From positions 1 through 60,022 of the forward strand of contig CADCHO010000019.1 in NCBI GenBank assembly GCA_902801255.1: a stretch of DNA of 60,022 nt. The letters run 5' to 3'. The position numbers and the translations under genes were made by a program. The notes under the pieces were generated by a model that saw only the letters and a program-made list of their open reading frames with translations, did no database searches and was not told the origin of the DNA. Origin of the DNA: an uncultured Eubacteriales bacterium. GTDB taxonomy: Bacteria; Bacillota; Clostridia; Peptostreptococcales; Anaerovoracaceae. Below are positions 31,750 to 40,095 of this stretch, one piece after another. Positions within the stretch are counted from its first letter, which is position 1; every line of letters starts with the position of its first letter.

Positions 31750-32427
31750 TTACATTGCTTTATTTAGCTCGATCTGGCGGCGAAGCCAGCTGATCCATGC
31801 ATCGAAGCCTTCGCCTGTCTTTGCCGATACGAAGAAGATCTCCGACAGCGGATTCAGTGCGTGTACTCTTTCTACGAATGCATCGTCATCGAAAGCAAAG
31901 AACTTGCGTGTATCTGTCTTATTTACCAGGACTGCCTGTGTGACCGTGAACATAAGAGGATACTTCAGCGGTTTGTCGTCGCCCTCAGGAACCGACAGAA
32001 TCTCAATATTGATGTTCGCGCCTGTGTCCTGCTCAGCTGTGCATACCAGATTTCCCACGTTCTCAAGGAACACTACGTCGAGGTCCTTAGTGTCAAACTC
32101 GTTGATCGCAGCCTGTGTCATAGCAGCGTCCATGCAGCACTCTCCGCCTGTATGGATCTGCATCGAGCGTACACCTGCCTCTGCCATCTTATCTGCATCG
32201 ACAGTTGCCTCAATGTCTGCTTCCATGACGCCTATGTTATATTCGCCGCCCAGCTCTTCGATGGTGCGCAGGAGAGTCGTAGTCTTTCCTGCTCCCGGCG
32301 ATGCCATCACGTTGACCATGAAAGTTCCGTTCGCCTTGTTCTGCGCTCTTACATCTGCAGCGATACGGTCGTTCTCTTCAAAAATTCCTACATTTACATC
32401 TATTACTCTTACATTGTTATCTGACAT
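31750..32427 (-). CDS. hypB: HypB-type metallochaperone GTPase, copy 1
   Basis: 225 aa SIMIBI GTPase of the HypB family. P-loop ASPGAGKTT, DADK region, ENVGNLVCTAE (third Cys), and NKTD for guanine. The metal-site segment reads TGGECCMDA, whereas HypB proteins usually have Cys-His there, so His is replaced by Cys. I chose the start at 32427 with AGGGG 8 nt upstream; a GTG at 32436 is in frame. HypB normally delivers nickel to [NiFe]-hydrogenase or other Ni enzymes. No hypA, hydrogenase or urease gene is visible. It lies 11 nt after a second hypB. Confidence 0.9.
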   Translation of the reverse strand: MSDNNVRVIDVNVGIFEENDRIAADVRAQNKANGTFMVNVMASPGAGKTTTLLRTIEELGGEYNIGVMEADIEATVDADKMAEAGVRSMQIHTGGECCMDAAMTQAAINEFDTKDLDVVFLENVGNLVCTAEQDTGANINIEILSVPEGDDKPLKYPLMFTVTQAVLVNKTDTRKFFAFDDDAFVERVHALNPLSEIFFVSAKTGEGFDAWISWLRRQIELNKAM

Positions 32428-32438
32428 GTTTTTCACCC

Positions 32439-33116
32439 CTATTCAACATATTCCAGGATTTCCTTGGCACGCTCGCCTACCCACTCGGACAGTGCGATTA
32501 TGCCCTCGCCGGTAGCTGCCGATACCATGAATACCGGTGCATCAGGGCAGCACTCAGCAACATACTGCTTGAATTTCTCAGGGCTGAAGTCAAATACTTC
32601 CATCGCATCGATCTTATTTACTACAACTACGTCTGCCTTTGTGAACATCAGAGGATACTTGAGCGGTTTGTCGTCGCCTTCAGGTACTGACAGGATCACA
32701 AGATTGATCTGAGCTCCCGTATCAAACTCTGCCGGGCAGACAAGATTTCCGACATTTTCAAGAATGACGATGTCGAGGTCCTTCGAATTGATCTCACGGA
32801 GGGCCTGACGGCTCATGTCCGCATCGAGGTGGCACATTCCGCCCGTGTGGAGCTGCACCGAAGGGATGCCCGCATCAAGCATTGTCTTGGTATCAACATC
32901 GCCATCGATATCTGCCTCGAGCACTCCAACCCTGCAAAGCAGTCTGAGCTGCTCCACAAGTCTGAGAATTGTGGAGGTCTTGCCGGATCCCGGTGAGCTC
33001 ATTACATTGATATAAACAGTCTTTTCAGCTGCAAGTTCTTCACGCAGCTTATCCGCATCCGCATCGTTGTCCGCCAGGATGCTTTCCTTAAGATCGATAA
33101 TTCTGATTTCTTCCAT
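32439..33116 (-). CDS. hypB: HypB-type metallochaperone GTPase, copy 2
   Basis: 225 aa paralogue of the next gene, with the canonical HypB metal segment TGGMCHLDA (Cys-His) and third ligand Cys in ENVGNLVCPAE. P-loop SSPGSGKTS and NKID guanine motif. No His-rich N-terminal tail for nickel storage. It is the first gene of the minus-strand cluster, and upstream lies a 370-nt AT-rich region with paired 36-bp elements. AGGAGG is 13 nt from the ATG, a rather long spacing. Two HypBs in tandem with different metal ligands suggest a heterodimer or two metals. Confidence 0.9.
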   Translation of the reverse strand: MEEIRIIDLKESILADNDADADKLREELAAEKTVYINVMSSPGSGKTSTILRLVEQLRLLCRVGVLEADIDGDVDTKTMLDAGIPSVQLHTGGMCHLDADMSRQALREINSKDLDIVILENVGNLVCPAEFDTGAQINLVILSVPEGDDKPLKYPLMFTKADVVVVNKIDAMEVFDFSPEKFKQYVAECCPDAPVFMVSAATGEGIIALSEWVGERAKEILEYVE

Positions 33117-33488
33117 TTCTATACTTCTTCCTCCTTTTTTATTTTATCCCGTTTGCGGGAGGAGTTTTTTCTGAAAAGTTACAAATTCGAAGATCTTATT
33201 TTATATGTGTAACTTTTTTATGTTTCTGTCGTTTATAGCCTTTGCTCTTAGCGTGAGCTCTCCGTAAAAAAGTTACATATACAAAATAGAACACTTATAT
33301 TTGCAACTTTTTCTTTAAAACTCCTCCGGGAACGTGTATTATATGCTCCGCAAACGGATTATATGATATAATGTGATTTCGTAAACTACATTATATGACT
33401 AAGAGTTAATTATTGCACGAATAATATTTCACGAATTATATAGAAACAAAGCAGTTAGCGCAAGCCAACCGCATATCGGGACATTATT
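33117..33488. other. AT-rich divergent regulatory region
   Basis: This 372-nt region separates the hypB cluster (minus) from the acyl-CoA ligase gene (plus). It contains the paired inverted elements described separately, a TATAAT (33367-33372) that may be the plus-strand -10, and a direct repeat CACGAATAAT/CACGAATTAT with 14-bp period (33416-33439). No ORF or known riboswitch is visible. Confidence 0.5.
33148..33357. repeat. Large imperfect inverted repeat with two GTTAC-N26-G(T/C)AAC elements
   Basis: Two 36-bp elements, 33178-33213 and 33272-33307, each read GTTAC-N26-GTAAC or GCAAC with identical spacing and flanking A/T tracts. They are inverted copies of one another around a centre near 33243. 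The symmetry extends outward: GGAGGAGTTTT left versus AAAACTCCTCC right, and CCGTTTGCGG (33149-33158) versus CCGCAAACGG (33348-33357). Confidence 0.65.
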
Positions 33489-35330
33489 ATGAGCAGAAAA
33501 TACACAGACGCAGAATACAGAAACATAAAGAGGCGTGAGCGCGAGGTCATTGAACAGATGCTCAACGAGCTGAAGAAGTCAAAAGACAAGCGCTTTCTCT
33601 TCAAGGAGAAGCATGTCGTGACTGACCTCAAGGACATGCTCAACTACAGTGCAGACGAGCATCCGGATCTTCCGCTCTTCATGCAGAAGTATAAGCCTAA
33701 TCAGCCGTTCAGGGAGATCAGCTTCCGTCAGGCACGTGAGGATGTAAATGCTATCGGAACAGGCCTTCTTGATCTGGGTCTCGAAGACAGACACATCGGT
33801 CTCATCGGCCGTAACTCATCTGAATGGGGCGAATCCTACCTGGCTATAGTCGGCGGAGTCGGAGTCGTAGTTCCTCTCGACAGGGAACTTAACGAAAGCG
33901 AGCTGACTCAGCTCACAGTCAAGGGCGAGCTCGAAGCAGTCATCACGATCAACAACAAATACTATGAGATCTTCAAGCGCATAAAGGCAGGCGGCGAAAC
34001 GAATCTCCGCTATGTCATCAATGCAGACATGGACGAAGACGAAGACGTTGAAGCAGGTCTCATATCGTGGAAGAAGCTCCGCGAAGATGGCCGGCACAAG
34101 GTCTGGAACGGAGACCGTCGCTACATCGACGCACAGGTAGTCAATACTGACCTTGCAGCTATCATCTTCACATCGGGCACGACAGGCGTGGCAAAGGGTG
34201 TAATGCTCTCGCACCGCAACCTGATGCTGGACACCATGCTCGTACAGTCCATGTTCGAAGCCCGTCCGAAAGACATCTGCTTCTCGGTACTGCCGATGCA
34301 TCACTGCTATGAGTGTACTGCTACCTTCCTCAGCTGTGTATACAGCGGAGCTACAGTAGCGTTCAGCCGCGGACTCAAATATATCCGCAAGGACATTCTC
34401 GAAGTAAGGCCGACCATCATGCTGGCTGTGCCTGCCATCATCGAGAACTTCCACAACAAGATAAGGCGTTCGGTCGCAGACAAGCTGAGCGAAAAGCAGA
34501 TGAAAGTATTCGAACTCATGGACCGTGAAGCCAGCCGCTTCAAGGTGAAGCTGCCTAAAAAGGTCACTAAGGACATCGAGGCAGTATTCGGCGGCAGGAT
34601 GCATACGATCATATCGGGTGGTGCGCCAATCGACGGAGCTATTCTCGACTCGTTCTGCAACATAGGCTTCAACGCCATCCAGGGTTACGGCCTCTCGGAG
34701 TGCGCGCCTATCGTCGCTCTGAATCCTGCAAAGCGCAAATTCATGAAGAATGCTTCGGCCGGCCACATCATGCCGTTCACAGAGTGCAAGATACTCGACG
34801 CGGACAGCAATGGCATCGGTGAGATCTGCTTCCGCGGGCCGCAGGTAATGATGGGTTACTACAAGGATCCTGAAAACACCGCTGCTGTGCTCGATGAAGA
34901 GGGCTGGTTCCACACCGGTGATATAGGTTATCTCGACCGCGACAACTATGTGTTCATCACAGGCCGTAAAAAGAACGTCATCATAGCCAACAACGGCAAA
35001 AACGTCTTCCCTGAGGAGCTCGAAAGCTATCTGCAGGCTCTGCCTATCGTAGCGGAATGCATGGTATGGGGCGGCGACCGCGATCCTAACTCACCATGGA
35101 ACGGCATCTGCGCAACCATCAGACTCGACAAGGAAGTCCTCGAGAGAAAGTTCGGACCGGACTACACACCAGAGCAGGCTGAGGCACTTATCGATGCTGA
35201 GGTCGACAAGATCAACAGTGACCTGCCGAGATTCAAGAGGATCGCTCACGTGATAGTGCGTGACCGTGATTTCGACAAGACAACTACGAACAAGATCAGA
35301 CGCTTTGTAGAAGACAACAAACGCGCATAG
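33489..35330 (+). CDS. AMP-forming long-chain acyl-CoA ligase
   Basis: 613 aa of the ANL superfamily. AMP-binding P-loop motif FTSGTTGVAKGV at about 229-240, adenylate motif GYGLSE, the WFHTGDIGY A8 region, and the GRKKNVIIANNGKNVFPEE hinge with the C-terminal catalytic Lys in TTTNKIRR. It activates a carboxylic acid, probably a fatty acid, to the acyl-CoA. The substrate chain length is not readable. The ATG at 33489 has only a weak CGGGA upstream. It is monocistronic and ends in a strong terminator shared with the convergent pta locus. Confidence 0.92.
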   Translation: MSRKYTDAEYRNIKRREREVIEQMLNELKKSKDKRFLFKEKHVVTDLKDMLNYSADEHPDLPLFMQKYKPNQPFREISFRQAREDVNAIGTGLLDLGLEDRHIGLIGRNSSEWGESYLAIVGGVGVVVPLDRELNESELTQLTVKGELEAVITINNKYYEIFKRIKAGGETNLRYVINADMDEDEDVEAGLISWKKLREDGRHKVWNGDRRYIDAQVVNTDLAAIIFTSGTTGVAKGVMLSHRNLMLDTMLVQSMFEARPKDICFSVLPMHHCYECTATFLSCVYSGATVAFSRGLKYIRKDILEVRPTIMLAVPAIIENFHNKIRRSVADKLSEKQMKVFELMDREASRFKVKLPKKVTKDIEAVFGGRMHTIISGGAPIDGAILDSFCNIGFNAIQGYGLSECAPIVALNPAKRKFMKNASAGHIMPFTECKILDADSNGIGEICFRGPQVMMGYYKDPENTAAVLDEEGWFHTGDIGYLDRDNYVFITGRKKNVIIANNGKNVFPEELESYLQALPIVAECMVWGGDRDPNSPWNGICATIRLDKEVLERKFGPDYTPEQAEALIDAEVDKINSDLPRFKRIAHVIVRDRDFDKTTTNKIRRFVEDNKRA

Positions 35331-35336
35331 AAAAAA

Positions 35337-35354
35337 GACGACCTTTCGGTCGTC
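35337..35354. terminator. Bidirectional Rho-independent terminator
   Basis: GACGACC-TTTC-GGTCGTC is flanked by A6 and T5. It serves the acyl-CoA ligase (plus) and the pta locus (minus), which ends at 35372. Confidence 0.9.
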
Positions 35355-35371
35355 TTTTTAATTGTGCTGTA

Positions 35372-36317
35372 TTACAGAGCAGCCGTGATGATCGACATCT
35401 TGTAAACTTCTTCTGCGTCGCAGCCTCTGGAGAGGTCATTGATAGGCGCATTGAGTCCGAGCAGGATCGGTCCGTAAGCAGCGTATCCGCCGAGTCTCTG
35501 CAACAGGCGATCCAGGGAACTTCAGCTGGCCGACTGTAGGCGATACAGCTGCGTCGAACTGCATCTCACCGTCGATGGCCATGTCAGGATTGAGCTCCTT
35601 AGCGATCTTTGTAGCCTCTGCCGAGAGAGCAACAGTGTTGCCCTTGCCGGATCCCTTTGTGGAGAAGCTGAGCATAGCGACCTTAGGATCGATGCCGAAA
35701 GTCCTTGCGCACTTCTCGATCTCTACTGCAACCTCAGCGAGCTTCTGAGCGCCGGTGAATGTAACATTGCCCTCTTTGTCCTTGCTGTCCTCGTACGAGA
35801 GATTGACAGCGCAGTCGCCCATTGCGATAGTTCTGAGGTTCTCGTCTCCGCCCTCTCTGGTAAGAATGAAGCAGGAGCTTACGAGGTGAGCACCCGGTTT
35901 TGTCTTAACGAGCTGGAGTGCCGGACGGATCGTGTCAGCTGTGGAGTATGTAGCTCCGCCGAGCAGGCAGTCTGCCTTGCCCATCTTTACGAGCATTGTG
36001 CCGAAGTAGTTGCCCTTCTTAAGAGCAGCAGCGCATTCTTCTTCAGTCATTTTGCCCTTTCTGAGAGCTACCATGGTCTCGACCATCTCAGCCATTCCTT
36101 CGTACTTCTCAGGATCGATGATCTCAGCCTTGCTGATGTCGAACCCCTTCTCAGCTGCTGCAGCCTTGACTTCCTCTTCATTGCCTACGAGCACTACGCC
36201 CATGAGATCCTCAGCAAGAAGTCTTGCTGCTGCCTCCTGGATACGGGCATCGGAACCTTCTGTGAAAACGATTTTCTTAGGCTCTGCTTTAACTTTTTCG
36301 ATCAGTTTGTCAAACAT
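35372..36317 (-). pseudogene. pta: Phosphate acetyltransferase gene with internal frameshifting deletion
   Basis: The start at 36317 (GGAG 8 nt upstream) opens a normal Pta: FTEGSDARIQEAA, then the CLLGGATYSTADTIRPALQ and SFSTKGSGKG segments. At about 35495-35503 the reading frame runs from FPGSPVA straight into the DNA for LQRLGGYAAYGP in another frame. Roughly 21 residues (normally GKANVLIFP...IGYKL) are missing and the frame is shifted, giving a premature stop at 35436. The rest of the gene, including GLNAPINDLSRGC, is intact to the TAA at 35372. The junction sequence GTTGCAG fits recombination between short direct repeats, with an estimated loss of about 62 nt. Pta interconverts acetyl-CoA and acetyl phosphate. 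No ackA is adjacent. It could be an assembly error. Confidence 0.85.
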
Positions 36318-36499
36318 GTCTTGTCTCCGTATTATTTCTTCATATTGAGCAATAGGGTTTGATTCCGGGGATCGCGGCAGCAGATTTGCAGCCTGCCCCT
36401 TTACACCTGCAATTGTACCATATCCTTGCCAATTCGTGGGTATGTGAAGTATACTTTTTGTGCAAATCGGACCCGCAGAAAGAAAGGCCGGTAAATACA

Positions 36500-37693
36500 A
36501 TGGAAAAAAAGAAAATAATACTGGGGATCTCGGGCGGCATCTCCGCCTATAAATCGGTATACATCGCGAGCGGACTCAAGAAGAAGGGTTATGACGTCCA
36601 TGTCATCATGACAGACGGCGCGGCAAAATTCGTCACACCGCTGACATTTGAGACCATGAGCGGTAATAAGGTCGTTACCGATGTATTCGATCCTGCCAAT
36701 GAGACTCCTACCGAACACATCACTCTCGGGCAGTCCTCTGACGTGGCTCTGATCGCTCCCGCGACCGCAAACGTCATCGCTAAGCTCGCGCACGGCATAG
36801 CGGACGACATGCTGACTACGACCATGCTGGCATGCAACTGCCCTGTACTCATCTCACCGGCGATGAACACGGTGATGTTTGAGAACCCGGCTACTCAGGC
36901 CAACCTTGAAACTCTTCGCGAAAGAGGCTACACGATCATCGAGCCTGCAGAGGGAATGCTGGCATGCGGTGTTGAAGGCAAGGGCAAGATGCCGGAGCCT
37001 GACGTGCTGATCGACTATGTTGAGCAATGGGTTGAAAAAGAGAAAGACATGGCAGGTCTCAAGGTGCTTGTGACCGCAGGTCCGACACAGGAAGCGATCG
37101 ATCCGGTGCGTTACATAACTAATCACTCGAGCGGCAAGATGGGCTATGCGATCGCAAAGATGGCTTCAAGGCGCGGAGCAGAGGTCACACTCGTTTCGGG
37201 CAGGACTGCCCTTCCGCAGGAACGCTTTGTTGAGACAGTAGATGTGCTGAGCGCGCAGGATATGTTTGATGCAGTCACATCGCGAGCTCCGGAAATGGAT
37301 ATAGTCATAAAGGCTGCAGCTGTCGCTGATTACAGACCTGCAGAAGTCGCGACTGAAAAGATCAAGAAGAGCGATGCTGCTTCCGGCCGCAGTGTTGAGC
37401 TTGAGCCGACACAGGATATCCTAGGATACCTCGGAGAACACCGCAAGGAGGGCCAGTTCCTCTGCGGTTTCGCTATGGAAACGCAGAATCTGCTTGAGAA
37501 CGCGGCTGCAAAGCTGGTCAAAAAGAACATCGACATGATCTGCGCCAACAGCCTTAAGACTAAGGGCGCAGGTTTCCAGGGCGACACCAATGTGATCACC
37601 ATCCTCACCAAGGGAGGCATGAAGCAGCTGCCTCTGATGAGCAAGCTCGAAGCCGCAGACGCGATACTGGATGAGATCATGTCACGCAAATAA
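36500..37693 (+). CDS. coaBC: Bifunctional phosphopantothenoylcysteine decarboxylase / phosphopantothenate-cysteine ligase
   Basis: About 397 aa. N-terminal CoaC flavoprotein domain (1-180: GISGGISAYKS, NVIAKLAHGIADDMLTTT, PAMNTVMFENPATQ with the active-site region). C-terminal CoaB domain (about 188-395: TAGPTQEAIDPVRYITNHSSGKMGYAIA, AAVADYRP, KIKKS, GFAMET). Together they convert phosphopantothenate and cysteine to phosphopantetheine in CoA synthesis. I chose the start at 36500 because homology begins there; the frame opens at a TTG at 36359, but that stretch is antisense to the pta leader. A strong terminator follows. Confidence 0.96.
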   Translation: MEKKKIILGISGGISAYKSVYIASGLKKKGYDVHVIMTDGAAKFVTPLTFETMSGNKVVTDVFDPANETPTEHITLGQSSDVALIAPATANVIAKLAHGIADDMLTTTMLACNCPVLISPAMNTVMFENPATQANLETLRERGYTIIEPAEGMLACGVEGKGKMPEPDVLIDYVEQWVEKEKDMAGLKVLVTAGPTQEAIDPVRYITNHSSGKMGYAIAKMASRRGAEVTLVSGRTALPQERFVETVDVLSAQDMFDAVTSRAPEMDIVIKAAAVADYRPAEVATEKIKKSDAASGRSVELEPTQDILGYLGEHRKEGQFLCGFAMETQNLLENAAAKLVKKNIDMICANSLKTKGAGFQGDTNVITILTKGGMKQLPLMSKLEAADAILDEIMSRK

Positions 37694-37707
37694 GAAGTCA
37701 CTAAAAA

Positions 37708-37724
37708 GGACGGCAATGCCGTCC
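37708..37724. terminator. Bidirectional Rho-independent terminator
   Basis: GGACGGC-AAT-GCCGTCC is flanked by A5 and T5. It separates the convergent coaBC and nfnB genes. Confidence 0.9.
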
Positions 37725-37736
37725 TTTTTGCTTGCT

Positions 37737-39149
37737 TTATTTCGAGGAAAGATATTTGTCTATGGATGCCGCAGCGAGTTTGCCTGCGCCCATAGCCGAA
37801 ATTACCGTAGCTGCTCCCGTAACTGCATCGCCGCCGGCATATACTGCTTCACGGCTGGTGAGTCCGTCTTCGTCGACTACGAAGCCGCCCTTGCGGTTGA
37901 CCTCGAGACCCTTGGTCGTGTTCTTGATCAGAGGGTTCGGTCTGGTTCCGAGAGCCATGATGACCGCGTCTACATCGAGCTCGAACTCGCTTCCCTCTAC
38001 AGGGATAGGTCTCCTTCTGCCGCTCGCGTCAGGTTCGCCGAGCTCCATCTTGATGCATCTGATTCCTCTTACGAATCCGTTCTTCGGATCCCTAGGATCA
38101 TCAGGATTGTTGTATCCGAGGATCTCCACAGGGTTGTTCAGCAGTCTGAAATCGATGCCTTCCTCTATCGCGTGCTCGACTTCCTCTTTTCTTGCAGGGA
38201 GTTCTTCCATCGATCTTCTGTATACGATGTATACGTGATCTGCTCCGAGTCTCAGCGCTGTACGAGCAGCGTCCATAGCTACGTTGCCGCCGCCTACTAC
38301 AGCTACCTTGCCGCCCTTCATGATAGGTGTCTTTGGATCATCGAGATATGCCTTCATCAGGTTGGATCTTGTCAGGTACTCGTTTGCCGAGAATACGCCC
38401 TTCAGTGACTCGCCCGGGATGTTCATGAACATCGGGAGTCCTGCGCCGGAGCCGATGAATACTGCCTCGAAGCCCATCTCATCAAAGAGCTCGTCGACAG
38501 TCAGCGTCTTTCCTATGATGACGTTGGTCTCGATATCTACATTGAGGTCCTTCAGACCTTCTACTTCACGAGCAACGATGGCCTTCGGAAGTCTGAACTC
38601 AGGGATGCCGTATACCAGCACTCCGCCTGCAGTGTGAAGCGCTTCGAATACCGATACCTTGTAGCCCTTCTTTGCCAGGTCACCTGCGCATGTAAGTCCT
38701 GCAGGGCCCGAGCCTACGATCGCTACCTTATGACCGTTGCTCTCAGGAGCGACCGCCTTCTCTGTTGCATTTGCGTTATGCCAGTCTGCCGCGAATCTCT
38801 CAAGACGTCCGATGCCTACCGGCTCGAACTTGATGCCCATCGTGCACTTCGCCTCGCACTGTGTCTCCTGCGGACATACTCTTCCGCATACTGCAGGAAG
38901 TGTAGATGTCGCGTTGATGATCTGGTATGCGCCTTCCCAGTCCCCTTCCTTTGCCTTCATGATGAAGTCAGGGATGTTGACGTTTACAGGGCAGCCTTCT
39001 ACACATGGCTTGTTCTTGCAGTTGAGACATCTCTGCGCCTCTGCGATCGCTATCTCCTCTGTATATCCGAGTGCTACCTCGTTGAAATTATGCGCGCGGA
39101 CCTGAGGGTCCTGTGACGGCATTTCATGTTTCTTAGGATCAAGTGCCAT
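37737..39149 (-). CDS. nfnB: NfnB: NADPH-binding subunit of ferredoxin-NADP+ transhydrogenase (GltA-like)
   Basis: 470 aa of the glutamate synthase small-subunit family. The N-terminal Cys sets CLNCKNKPCVEGCP and CGRVCPQETQCEAKC hold two [4Fe-4S] clusters. FAD site GSGPAGLTCA, NAD(P) site GGGNVAMDAART, and a C-terminal AGGDAVTGAATV FAD motif. Paired with the next gene it forms NfnAB, the electron-bifurcating NADH-dependent reduced ferredoxin:NADP+ oxidoreductase of Clostridia. It is often annotated as NADPH-dependent glutamate synthase. No glutamate synthase large subunit is nearby, which supports the Nfn reading. It lies 18 nt after nfnA with AAGGGGG upstream. Confidence 0.9.
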   Translation of the reverse strand: MALDPKKHEMPSQDPQVRAHNFNEVALGYTEEIAIAEAQRCLNCKNKPCVEGCPVNVNIPDFIMKAKEGDWEGAYQIINATSTLPAVCGRVCPQETQCEAKCTMGIKFEPVGIGRLERFAADWHNANATEKAVAPESNGHKVAIVGSGPAGLTCAGDLAKKGYKVSVFEALHTAGGVLVYGIPEFRLPKAIVAREVEGLKDLNVDIETNVIIGKTLTVDELFDEMGFEAVFIGSGAGLPMFMNIPGESLKGVFSANEYLTRSNLMKAYLDDPKTPIMKGGKVAVVGGGNVAMDAARTALRLGADHVYIVYRRSMEELPARKEEVEHAIEEGIDFRLLNNPVEILGYNNPDDPRDPKNGFVRGIRCIKMELGEPDASGRRRPIPVEGSEFELDVDAVIMALGTRPNPLIKNTTKGLEVNRKGGFVVDEDGLTSREAVYAGGDAVTGAATVISAMGAGKLAAASIDKYLSSK

Positions 39150-39167
39150 TTTCTTTCCCCCTTTCCT

Positions 39168-40025
39168 CTACGCGTTCTCTGCCTGTTTGAACAGGTTGCA
39201 TGTTGCTTCGTGTGCATGTCTCTCATAGTCGAAATACATGCGGCCTCTCGAGATCGCCTCGTCGAAGTCGACCTCATATCCGTTGAAGTCAGGGCCGTCC
39301 ACGCATGCGAACTTCATCTTGTCGCCCTCCTCAGTGTGGACTGTCAGTCTGCAGCCGCCGCACATGCCTGTCCCGTCGATCATGATAGGGCTCATTGATA
39401 CCGTGATAGGTGCATCATACTTCTTGGCTGTAAGTGTTACGAACTTCATCATGATCAGCGGTCCGATCGTGATTATCATATCGAACTTCTCGCCTGCTGC
39501 CAGCATCTCATCCAGCGGTACTGTTACGTTGCCGTGTCTGCCGTAGCTGCCGTCATCTGTCATCACGTAGAGCTTATCCGAGCACTCATTGAACTCGTCC
39601 TCGAGGATCACGAGGTCTTCGCTCCTGAAGCCGATGATGCTCGTTACCTCTGCTCCTATCCTGTGGAACTCCTGTGCCACAGGCATCGCGATAGCGCAGC
39701 CTACGCCGCCTCCTACGATGCACACCTTCTTTATACCTTCGGTCTCAGTCGCATTGCCAAGCGGTCCGACGAAATCCTGCAGATATCCGCCTTCCGGTAC
39801 ATGATTGAGCAGTTCCGTTGTTGCTCCGACCACCTGGAATATAATCTTTACTGTCCCCTCTTCAGGATTTGTTCCCGCCACTGTCAGCGGGATCCTTTCG
39901 CCCTCTTCATTAACTCTCAGAATTATGAACTGCCCCGGTTTCGCCTTACGGGCTACCAGCGGAGCCTCGATCTCAAGCTGTGTTACTGTCGGTCTGAGAG
40001 CCTTCCTTCTTACTACTTTATACAT
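39168..40025 (-). CDS. nfnA: NfnA: FAD/NAD-binding, [2Fe-2S] subunit of ferredoxin-NADP+ transhydrogenase
   Basis: 285 aa of the PyrK/sulfide dehydrogenase-like FNR family. FAD-binding KPGQFIILRVNEEGERIPLTV, NAD-binding CIVGGGVGCAIAMPVAQ, and [2Fe-2S] ligands in GTGMCGGCRLTV with a later Cys in FACVDGP. NfnA oxidises or reduces NAD(H) in the NfnAB bifurcating complex, linking NADH, NADPH and ferredoxin pools. I chose the start at 40025 because GAGGAG lies 8 nt upstream; an in-frame start at 40088 has none. A CAACAAA-N6-TTTGTTG palindrome lies about 70 nt upstream. Confidence 0.9.
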   Translation of the reverse strand: MYKVVRRKALRPTVTQLEIEAPLVARKAKPGQFIILRVNEEGERIPLTVAGTNPEEGTVKIIFQVVGATTELLNHVPEGGYLQDFVGPLGNATETEGIKKVCIVGGGVGCAIAMPVAQEFHRIGAEVTSIIGFRSEDLVILEDEFNECSDKLYVMTDDGSYGRHGNVTVPLDEMLAAGEKFDMIITIGPLIMMKFVTLTAKKYDAPITVSMSPIMIDGTGMCGGCRLTVHTEEGDKMKFACVDGPDFNGYEVDFDEAISRGRMYFDYERHAHEATCNLFKQAENA

Positions 40026-40095
40026 CTGCCGTCTCCTCTGTTCTCGAGTCCGAAAAAATATCACATCAATATTATCACGCTGCGTCATCTATAGA

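Noticed and set aside
21243-33116. Nitrogen-fixation (nif) cluster
   Set aside because: No nifE, nifN, nifB or recognisable FeMo-cofactor ligands, and the subunits are short with a different Cys pattern. NifH/D/K similarity alone does not mean N2 fixation.
28567-33116. [FeFe]- or [NiFe]-hydrogenase maturation locus suggested by TM1266 and HypB
   Set aside because: No hydE/F/G, hypA, hypC-F or hydrogenase subunit is present, so the two families are probably used for something else here.
33816-34913. 365-codon minus-strand frame inside the acyl-CoA ligase
   Set aside because: It is antisense to the clearly recognisable AMP-binding domain; a codon-bias artefact.
36359-36499. Longer CoaBC starting at a TTG 47 codons upstream
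   Set aside because: The stretch is not similar to CoaBC and lies in the leader between pta and coaBC. Homology starts at MEKKKIILGISGG.
36318-36500. 61-residue N-terminal extension of Pta
   Set aside because: It is antisense to the coaBC leader. A good ribosome binding site and Pta homology begin at 36317.
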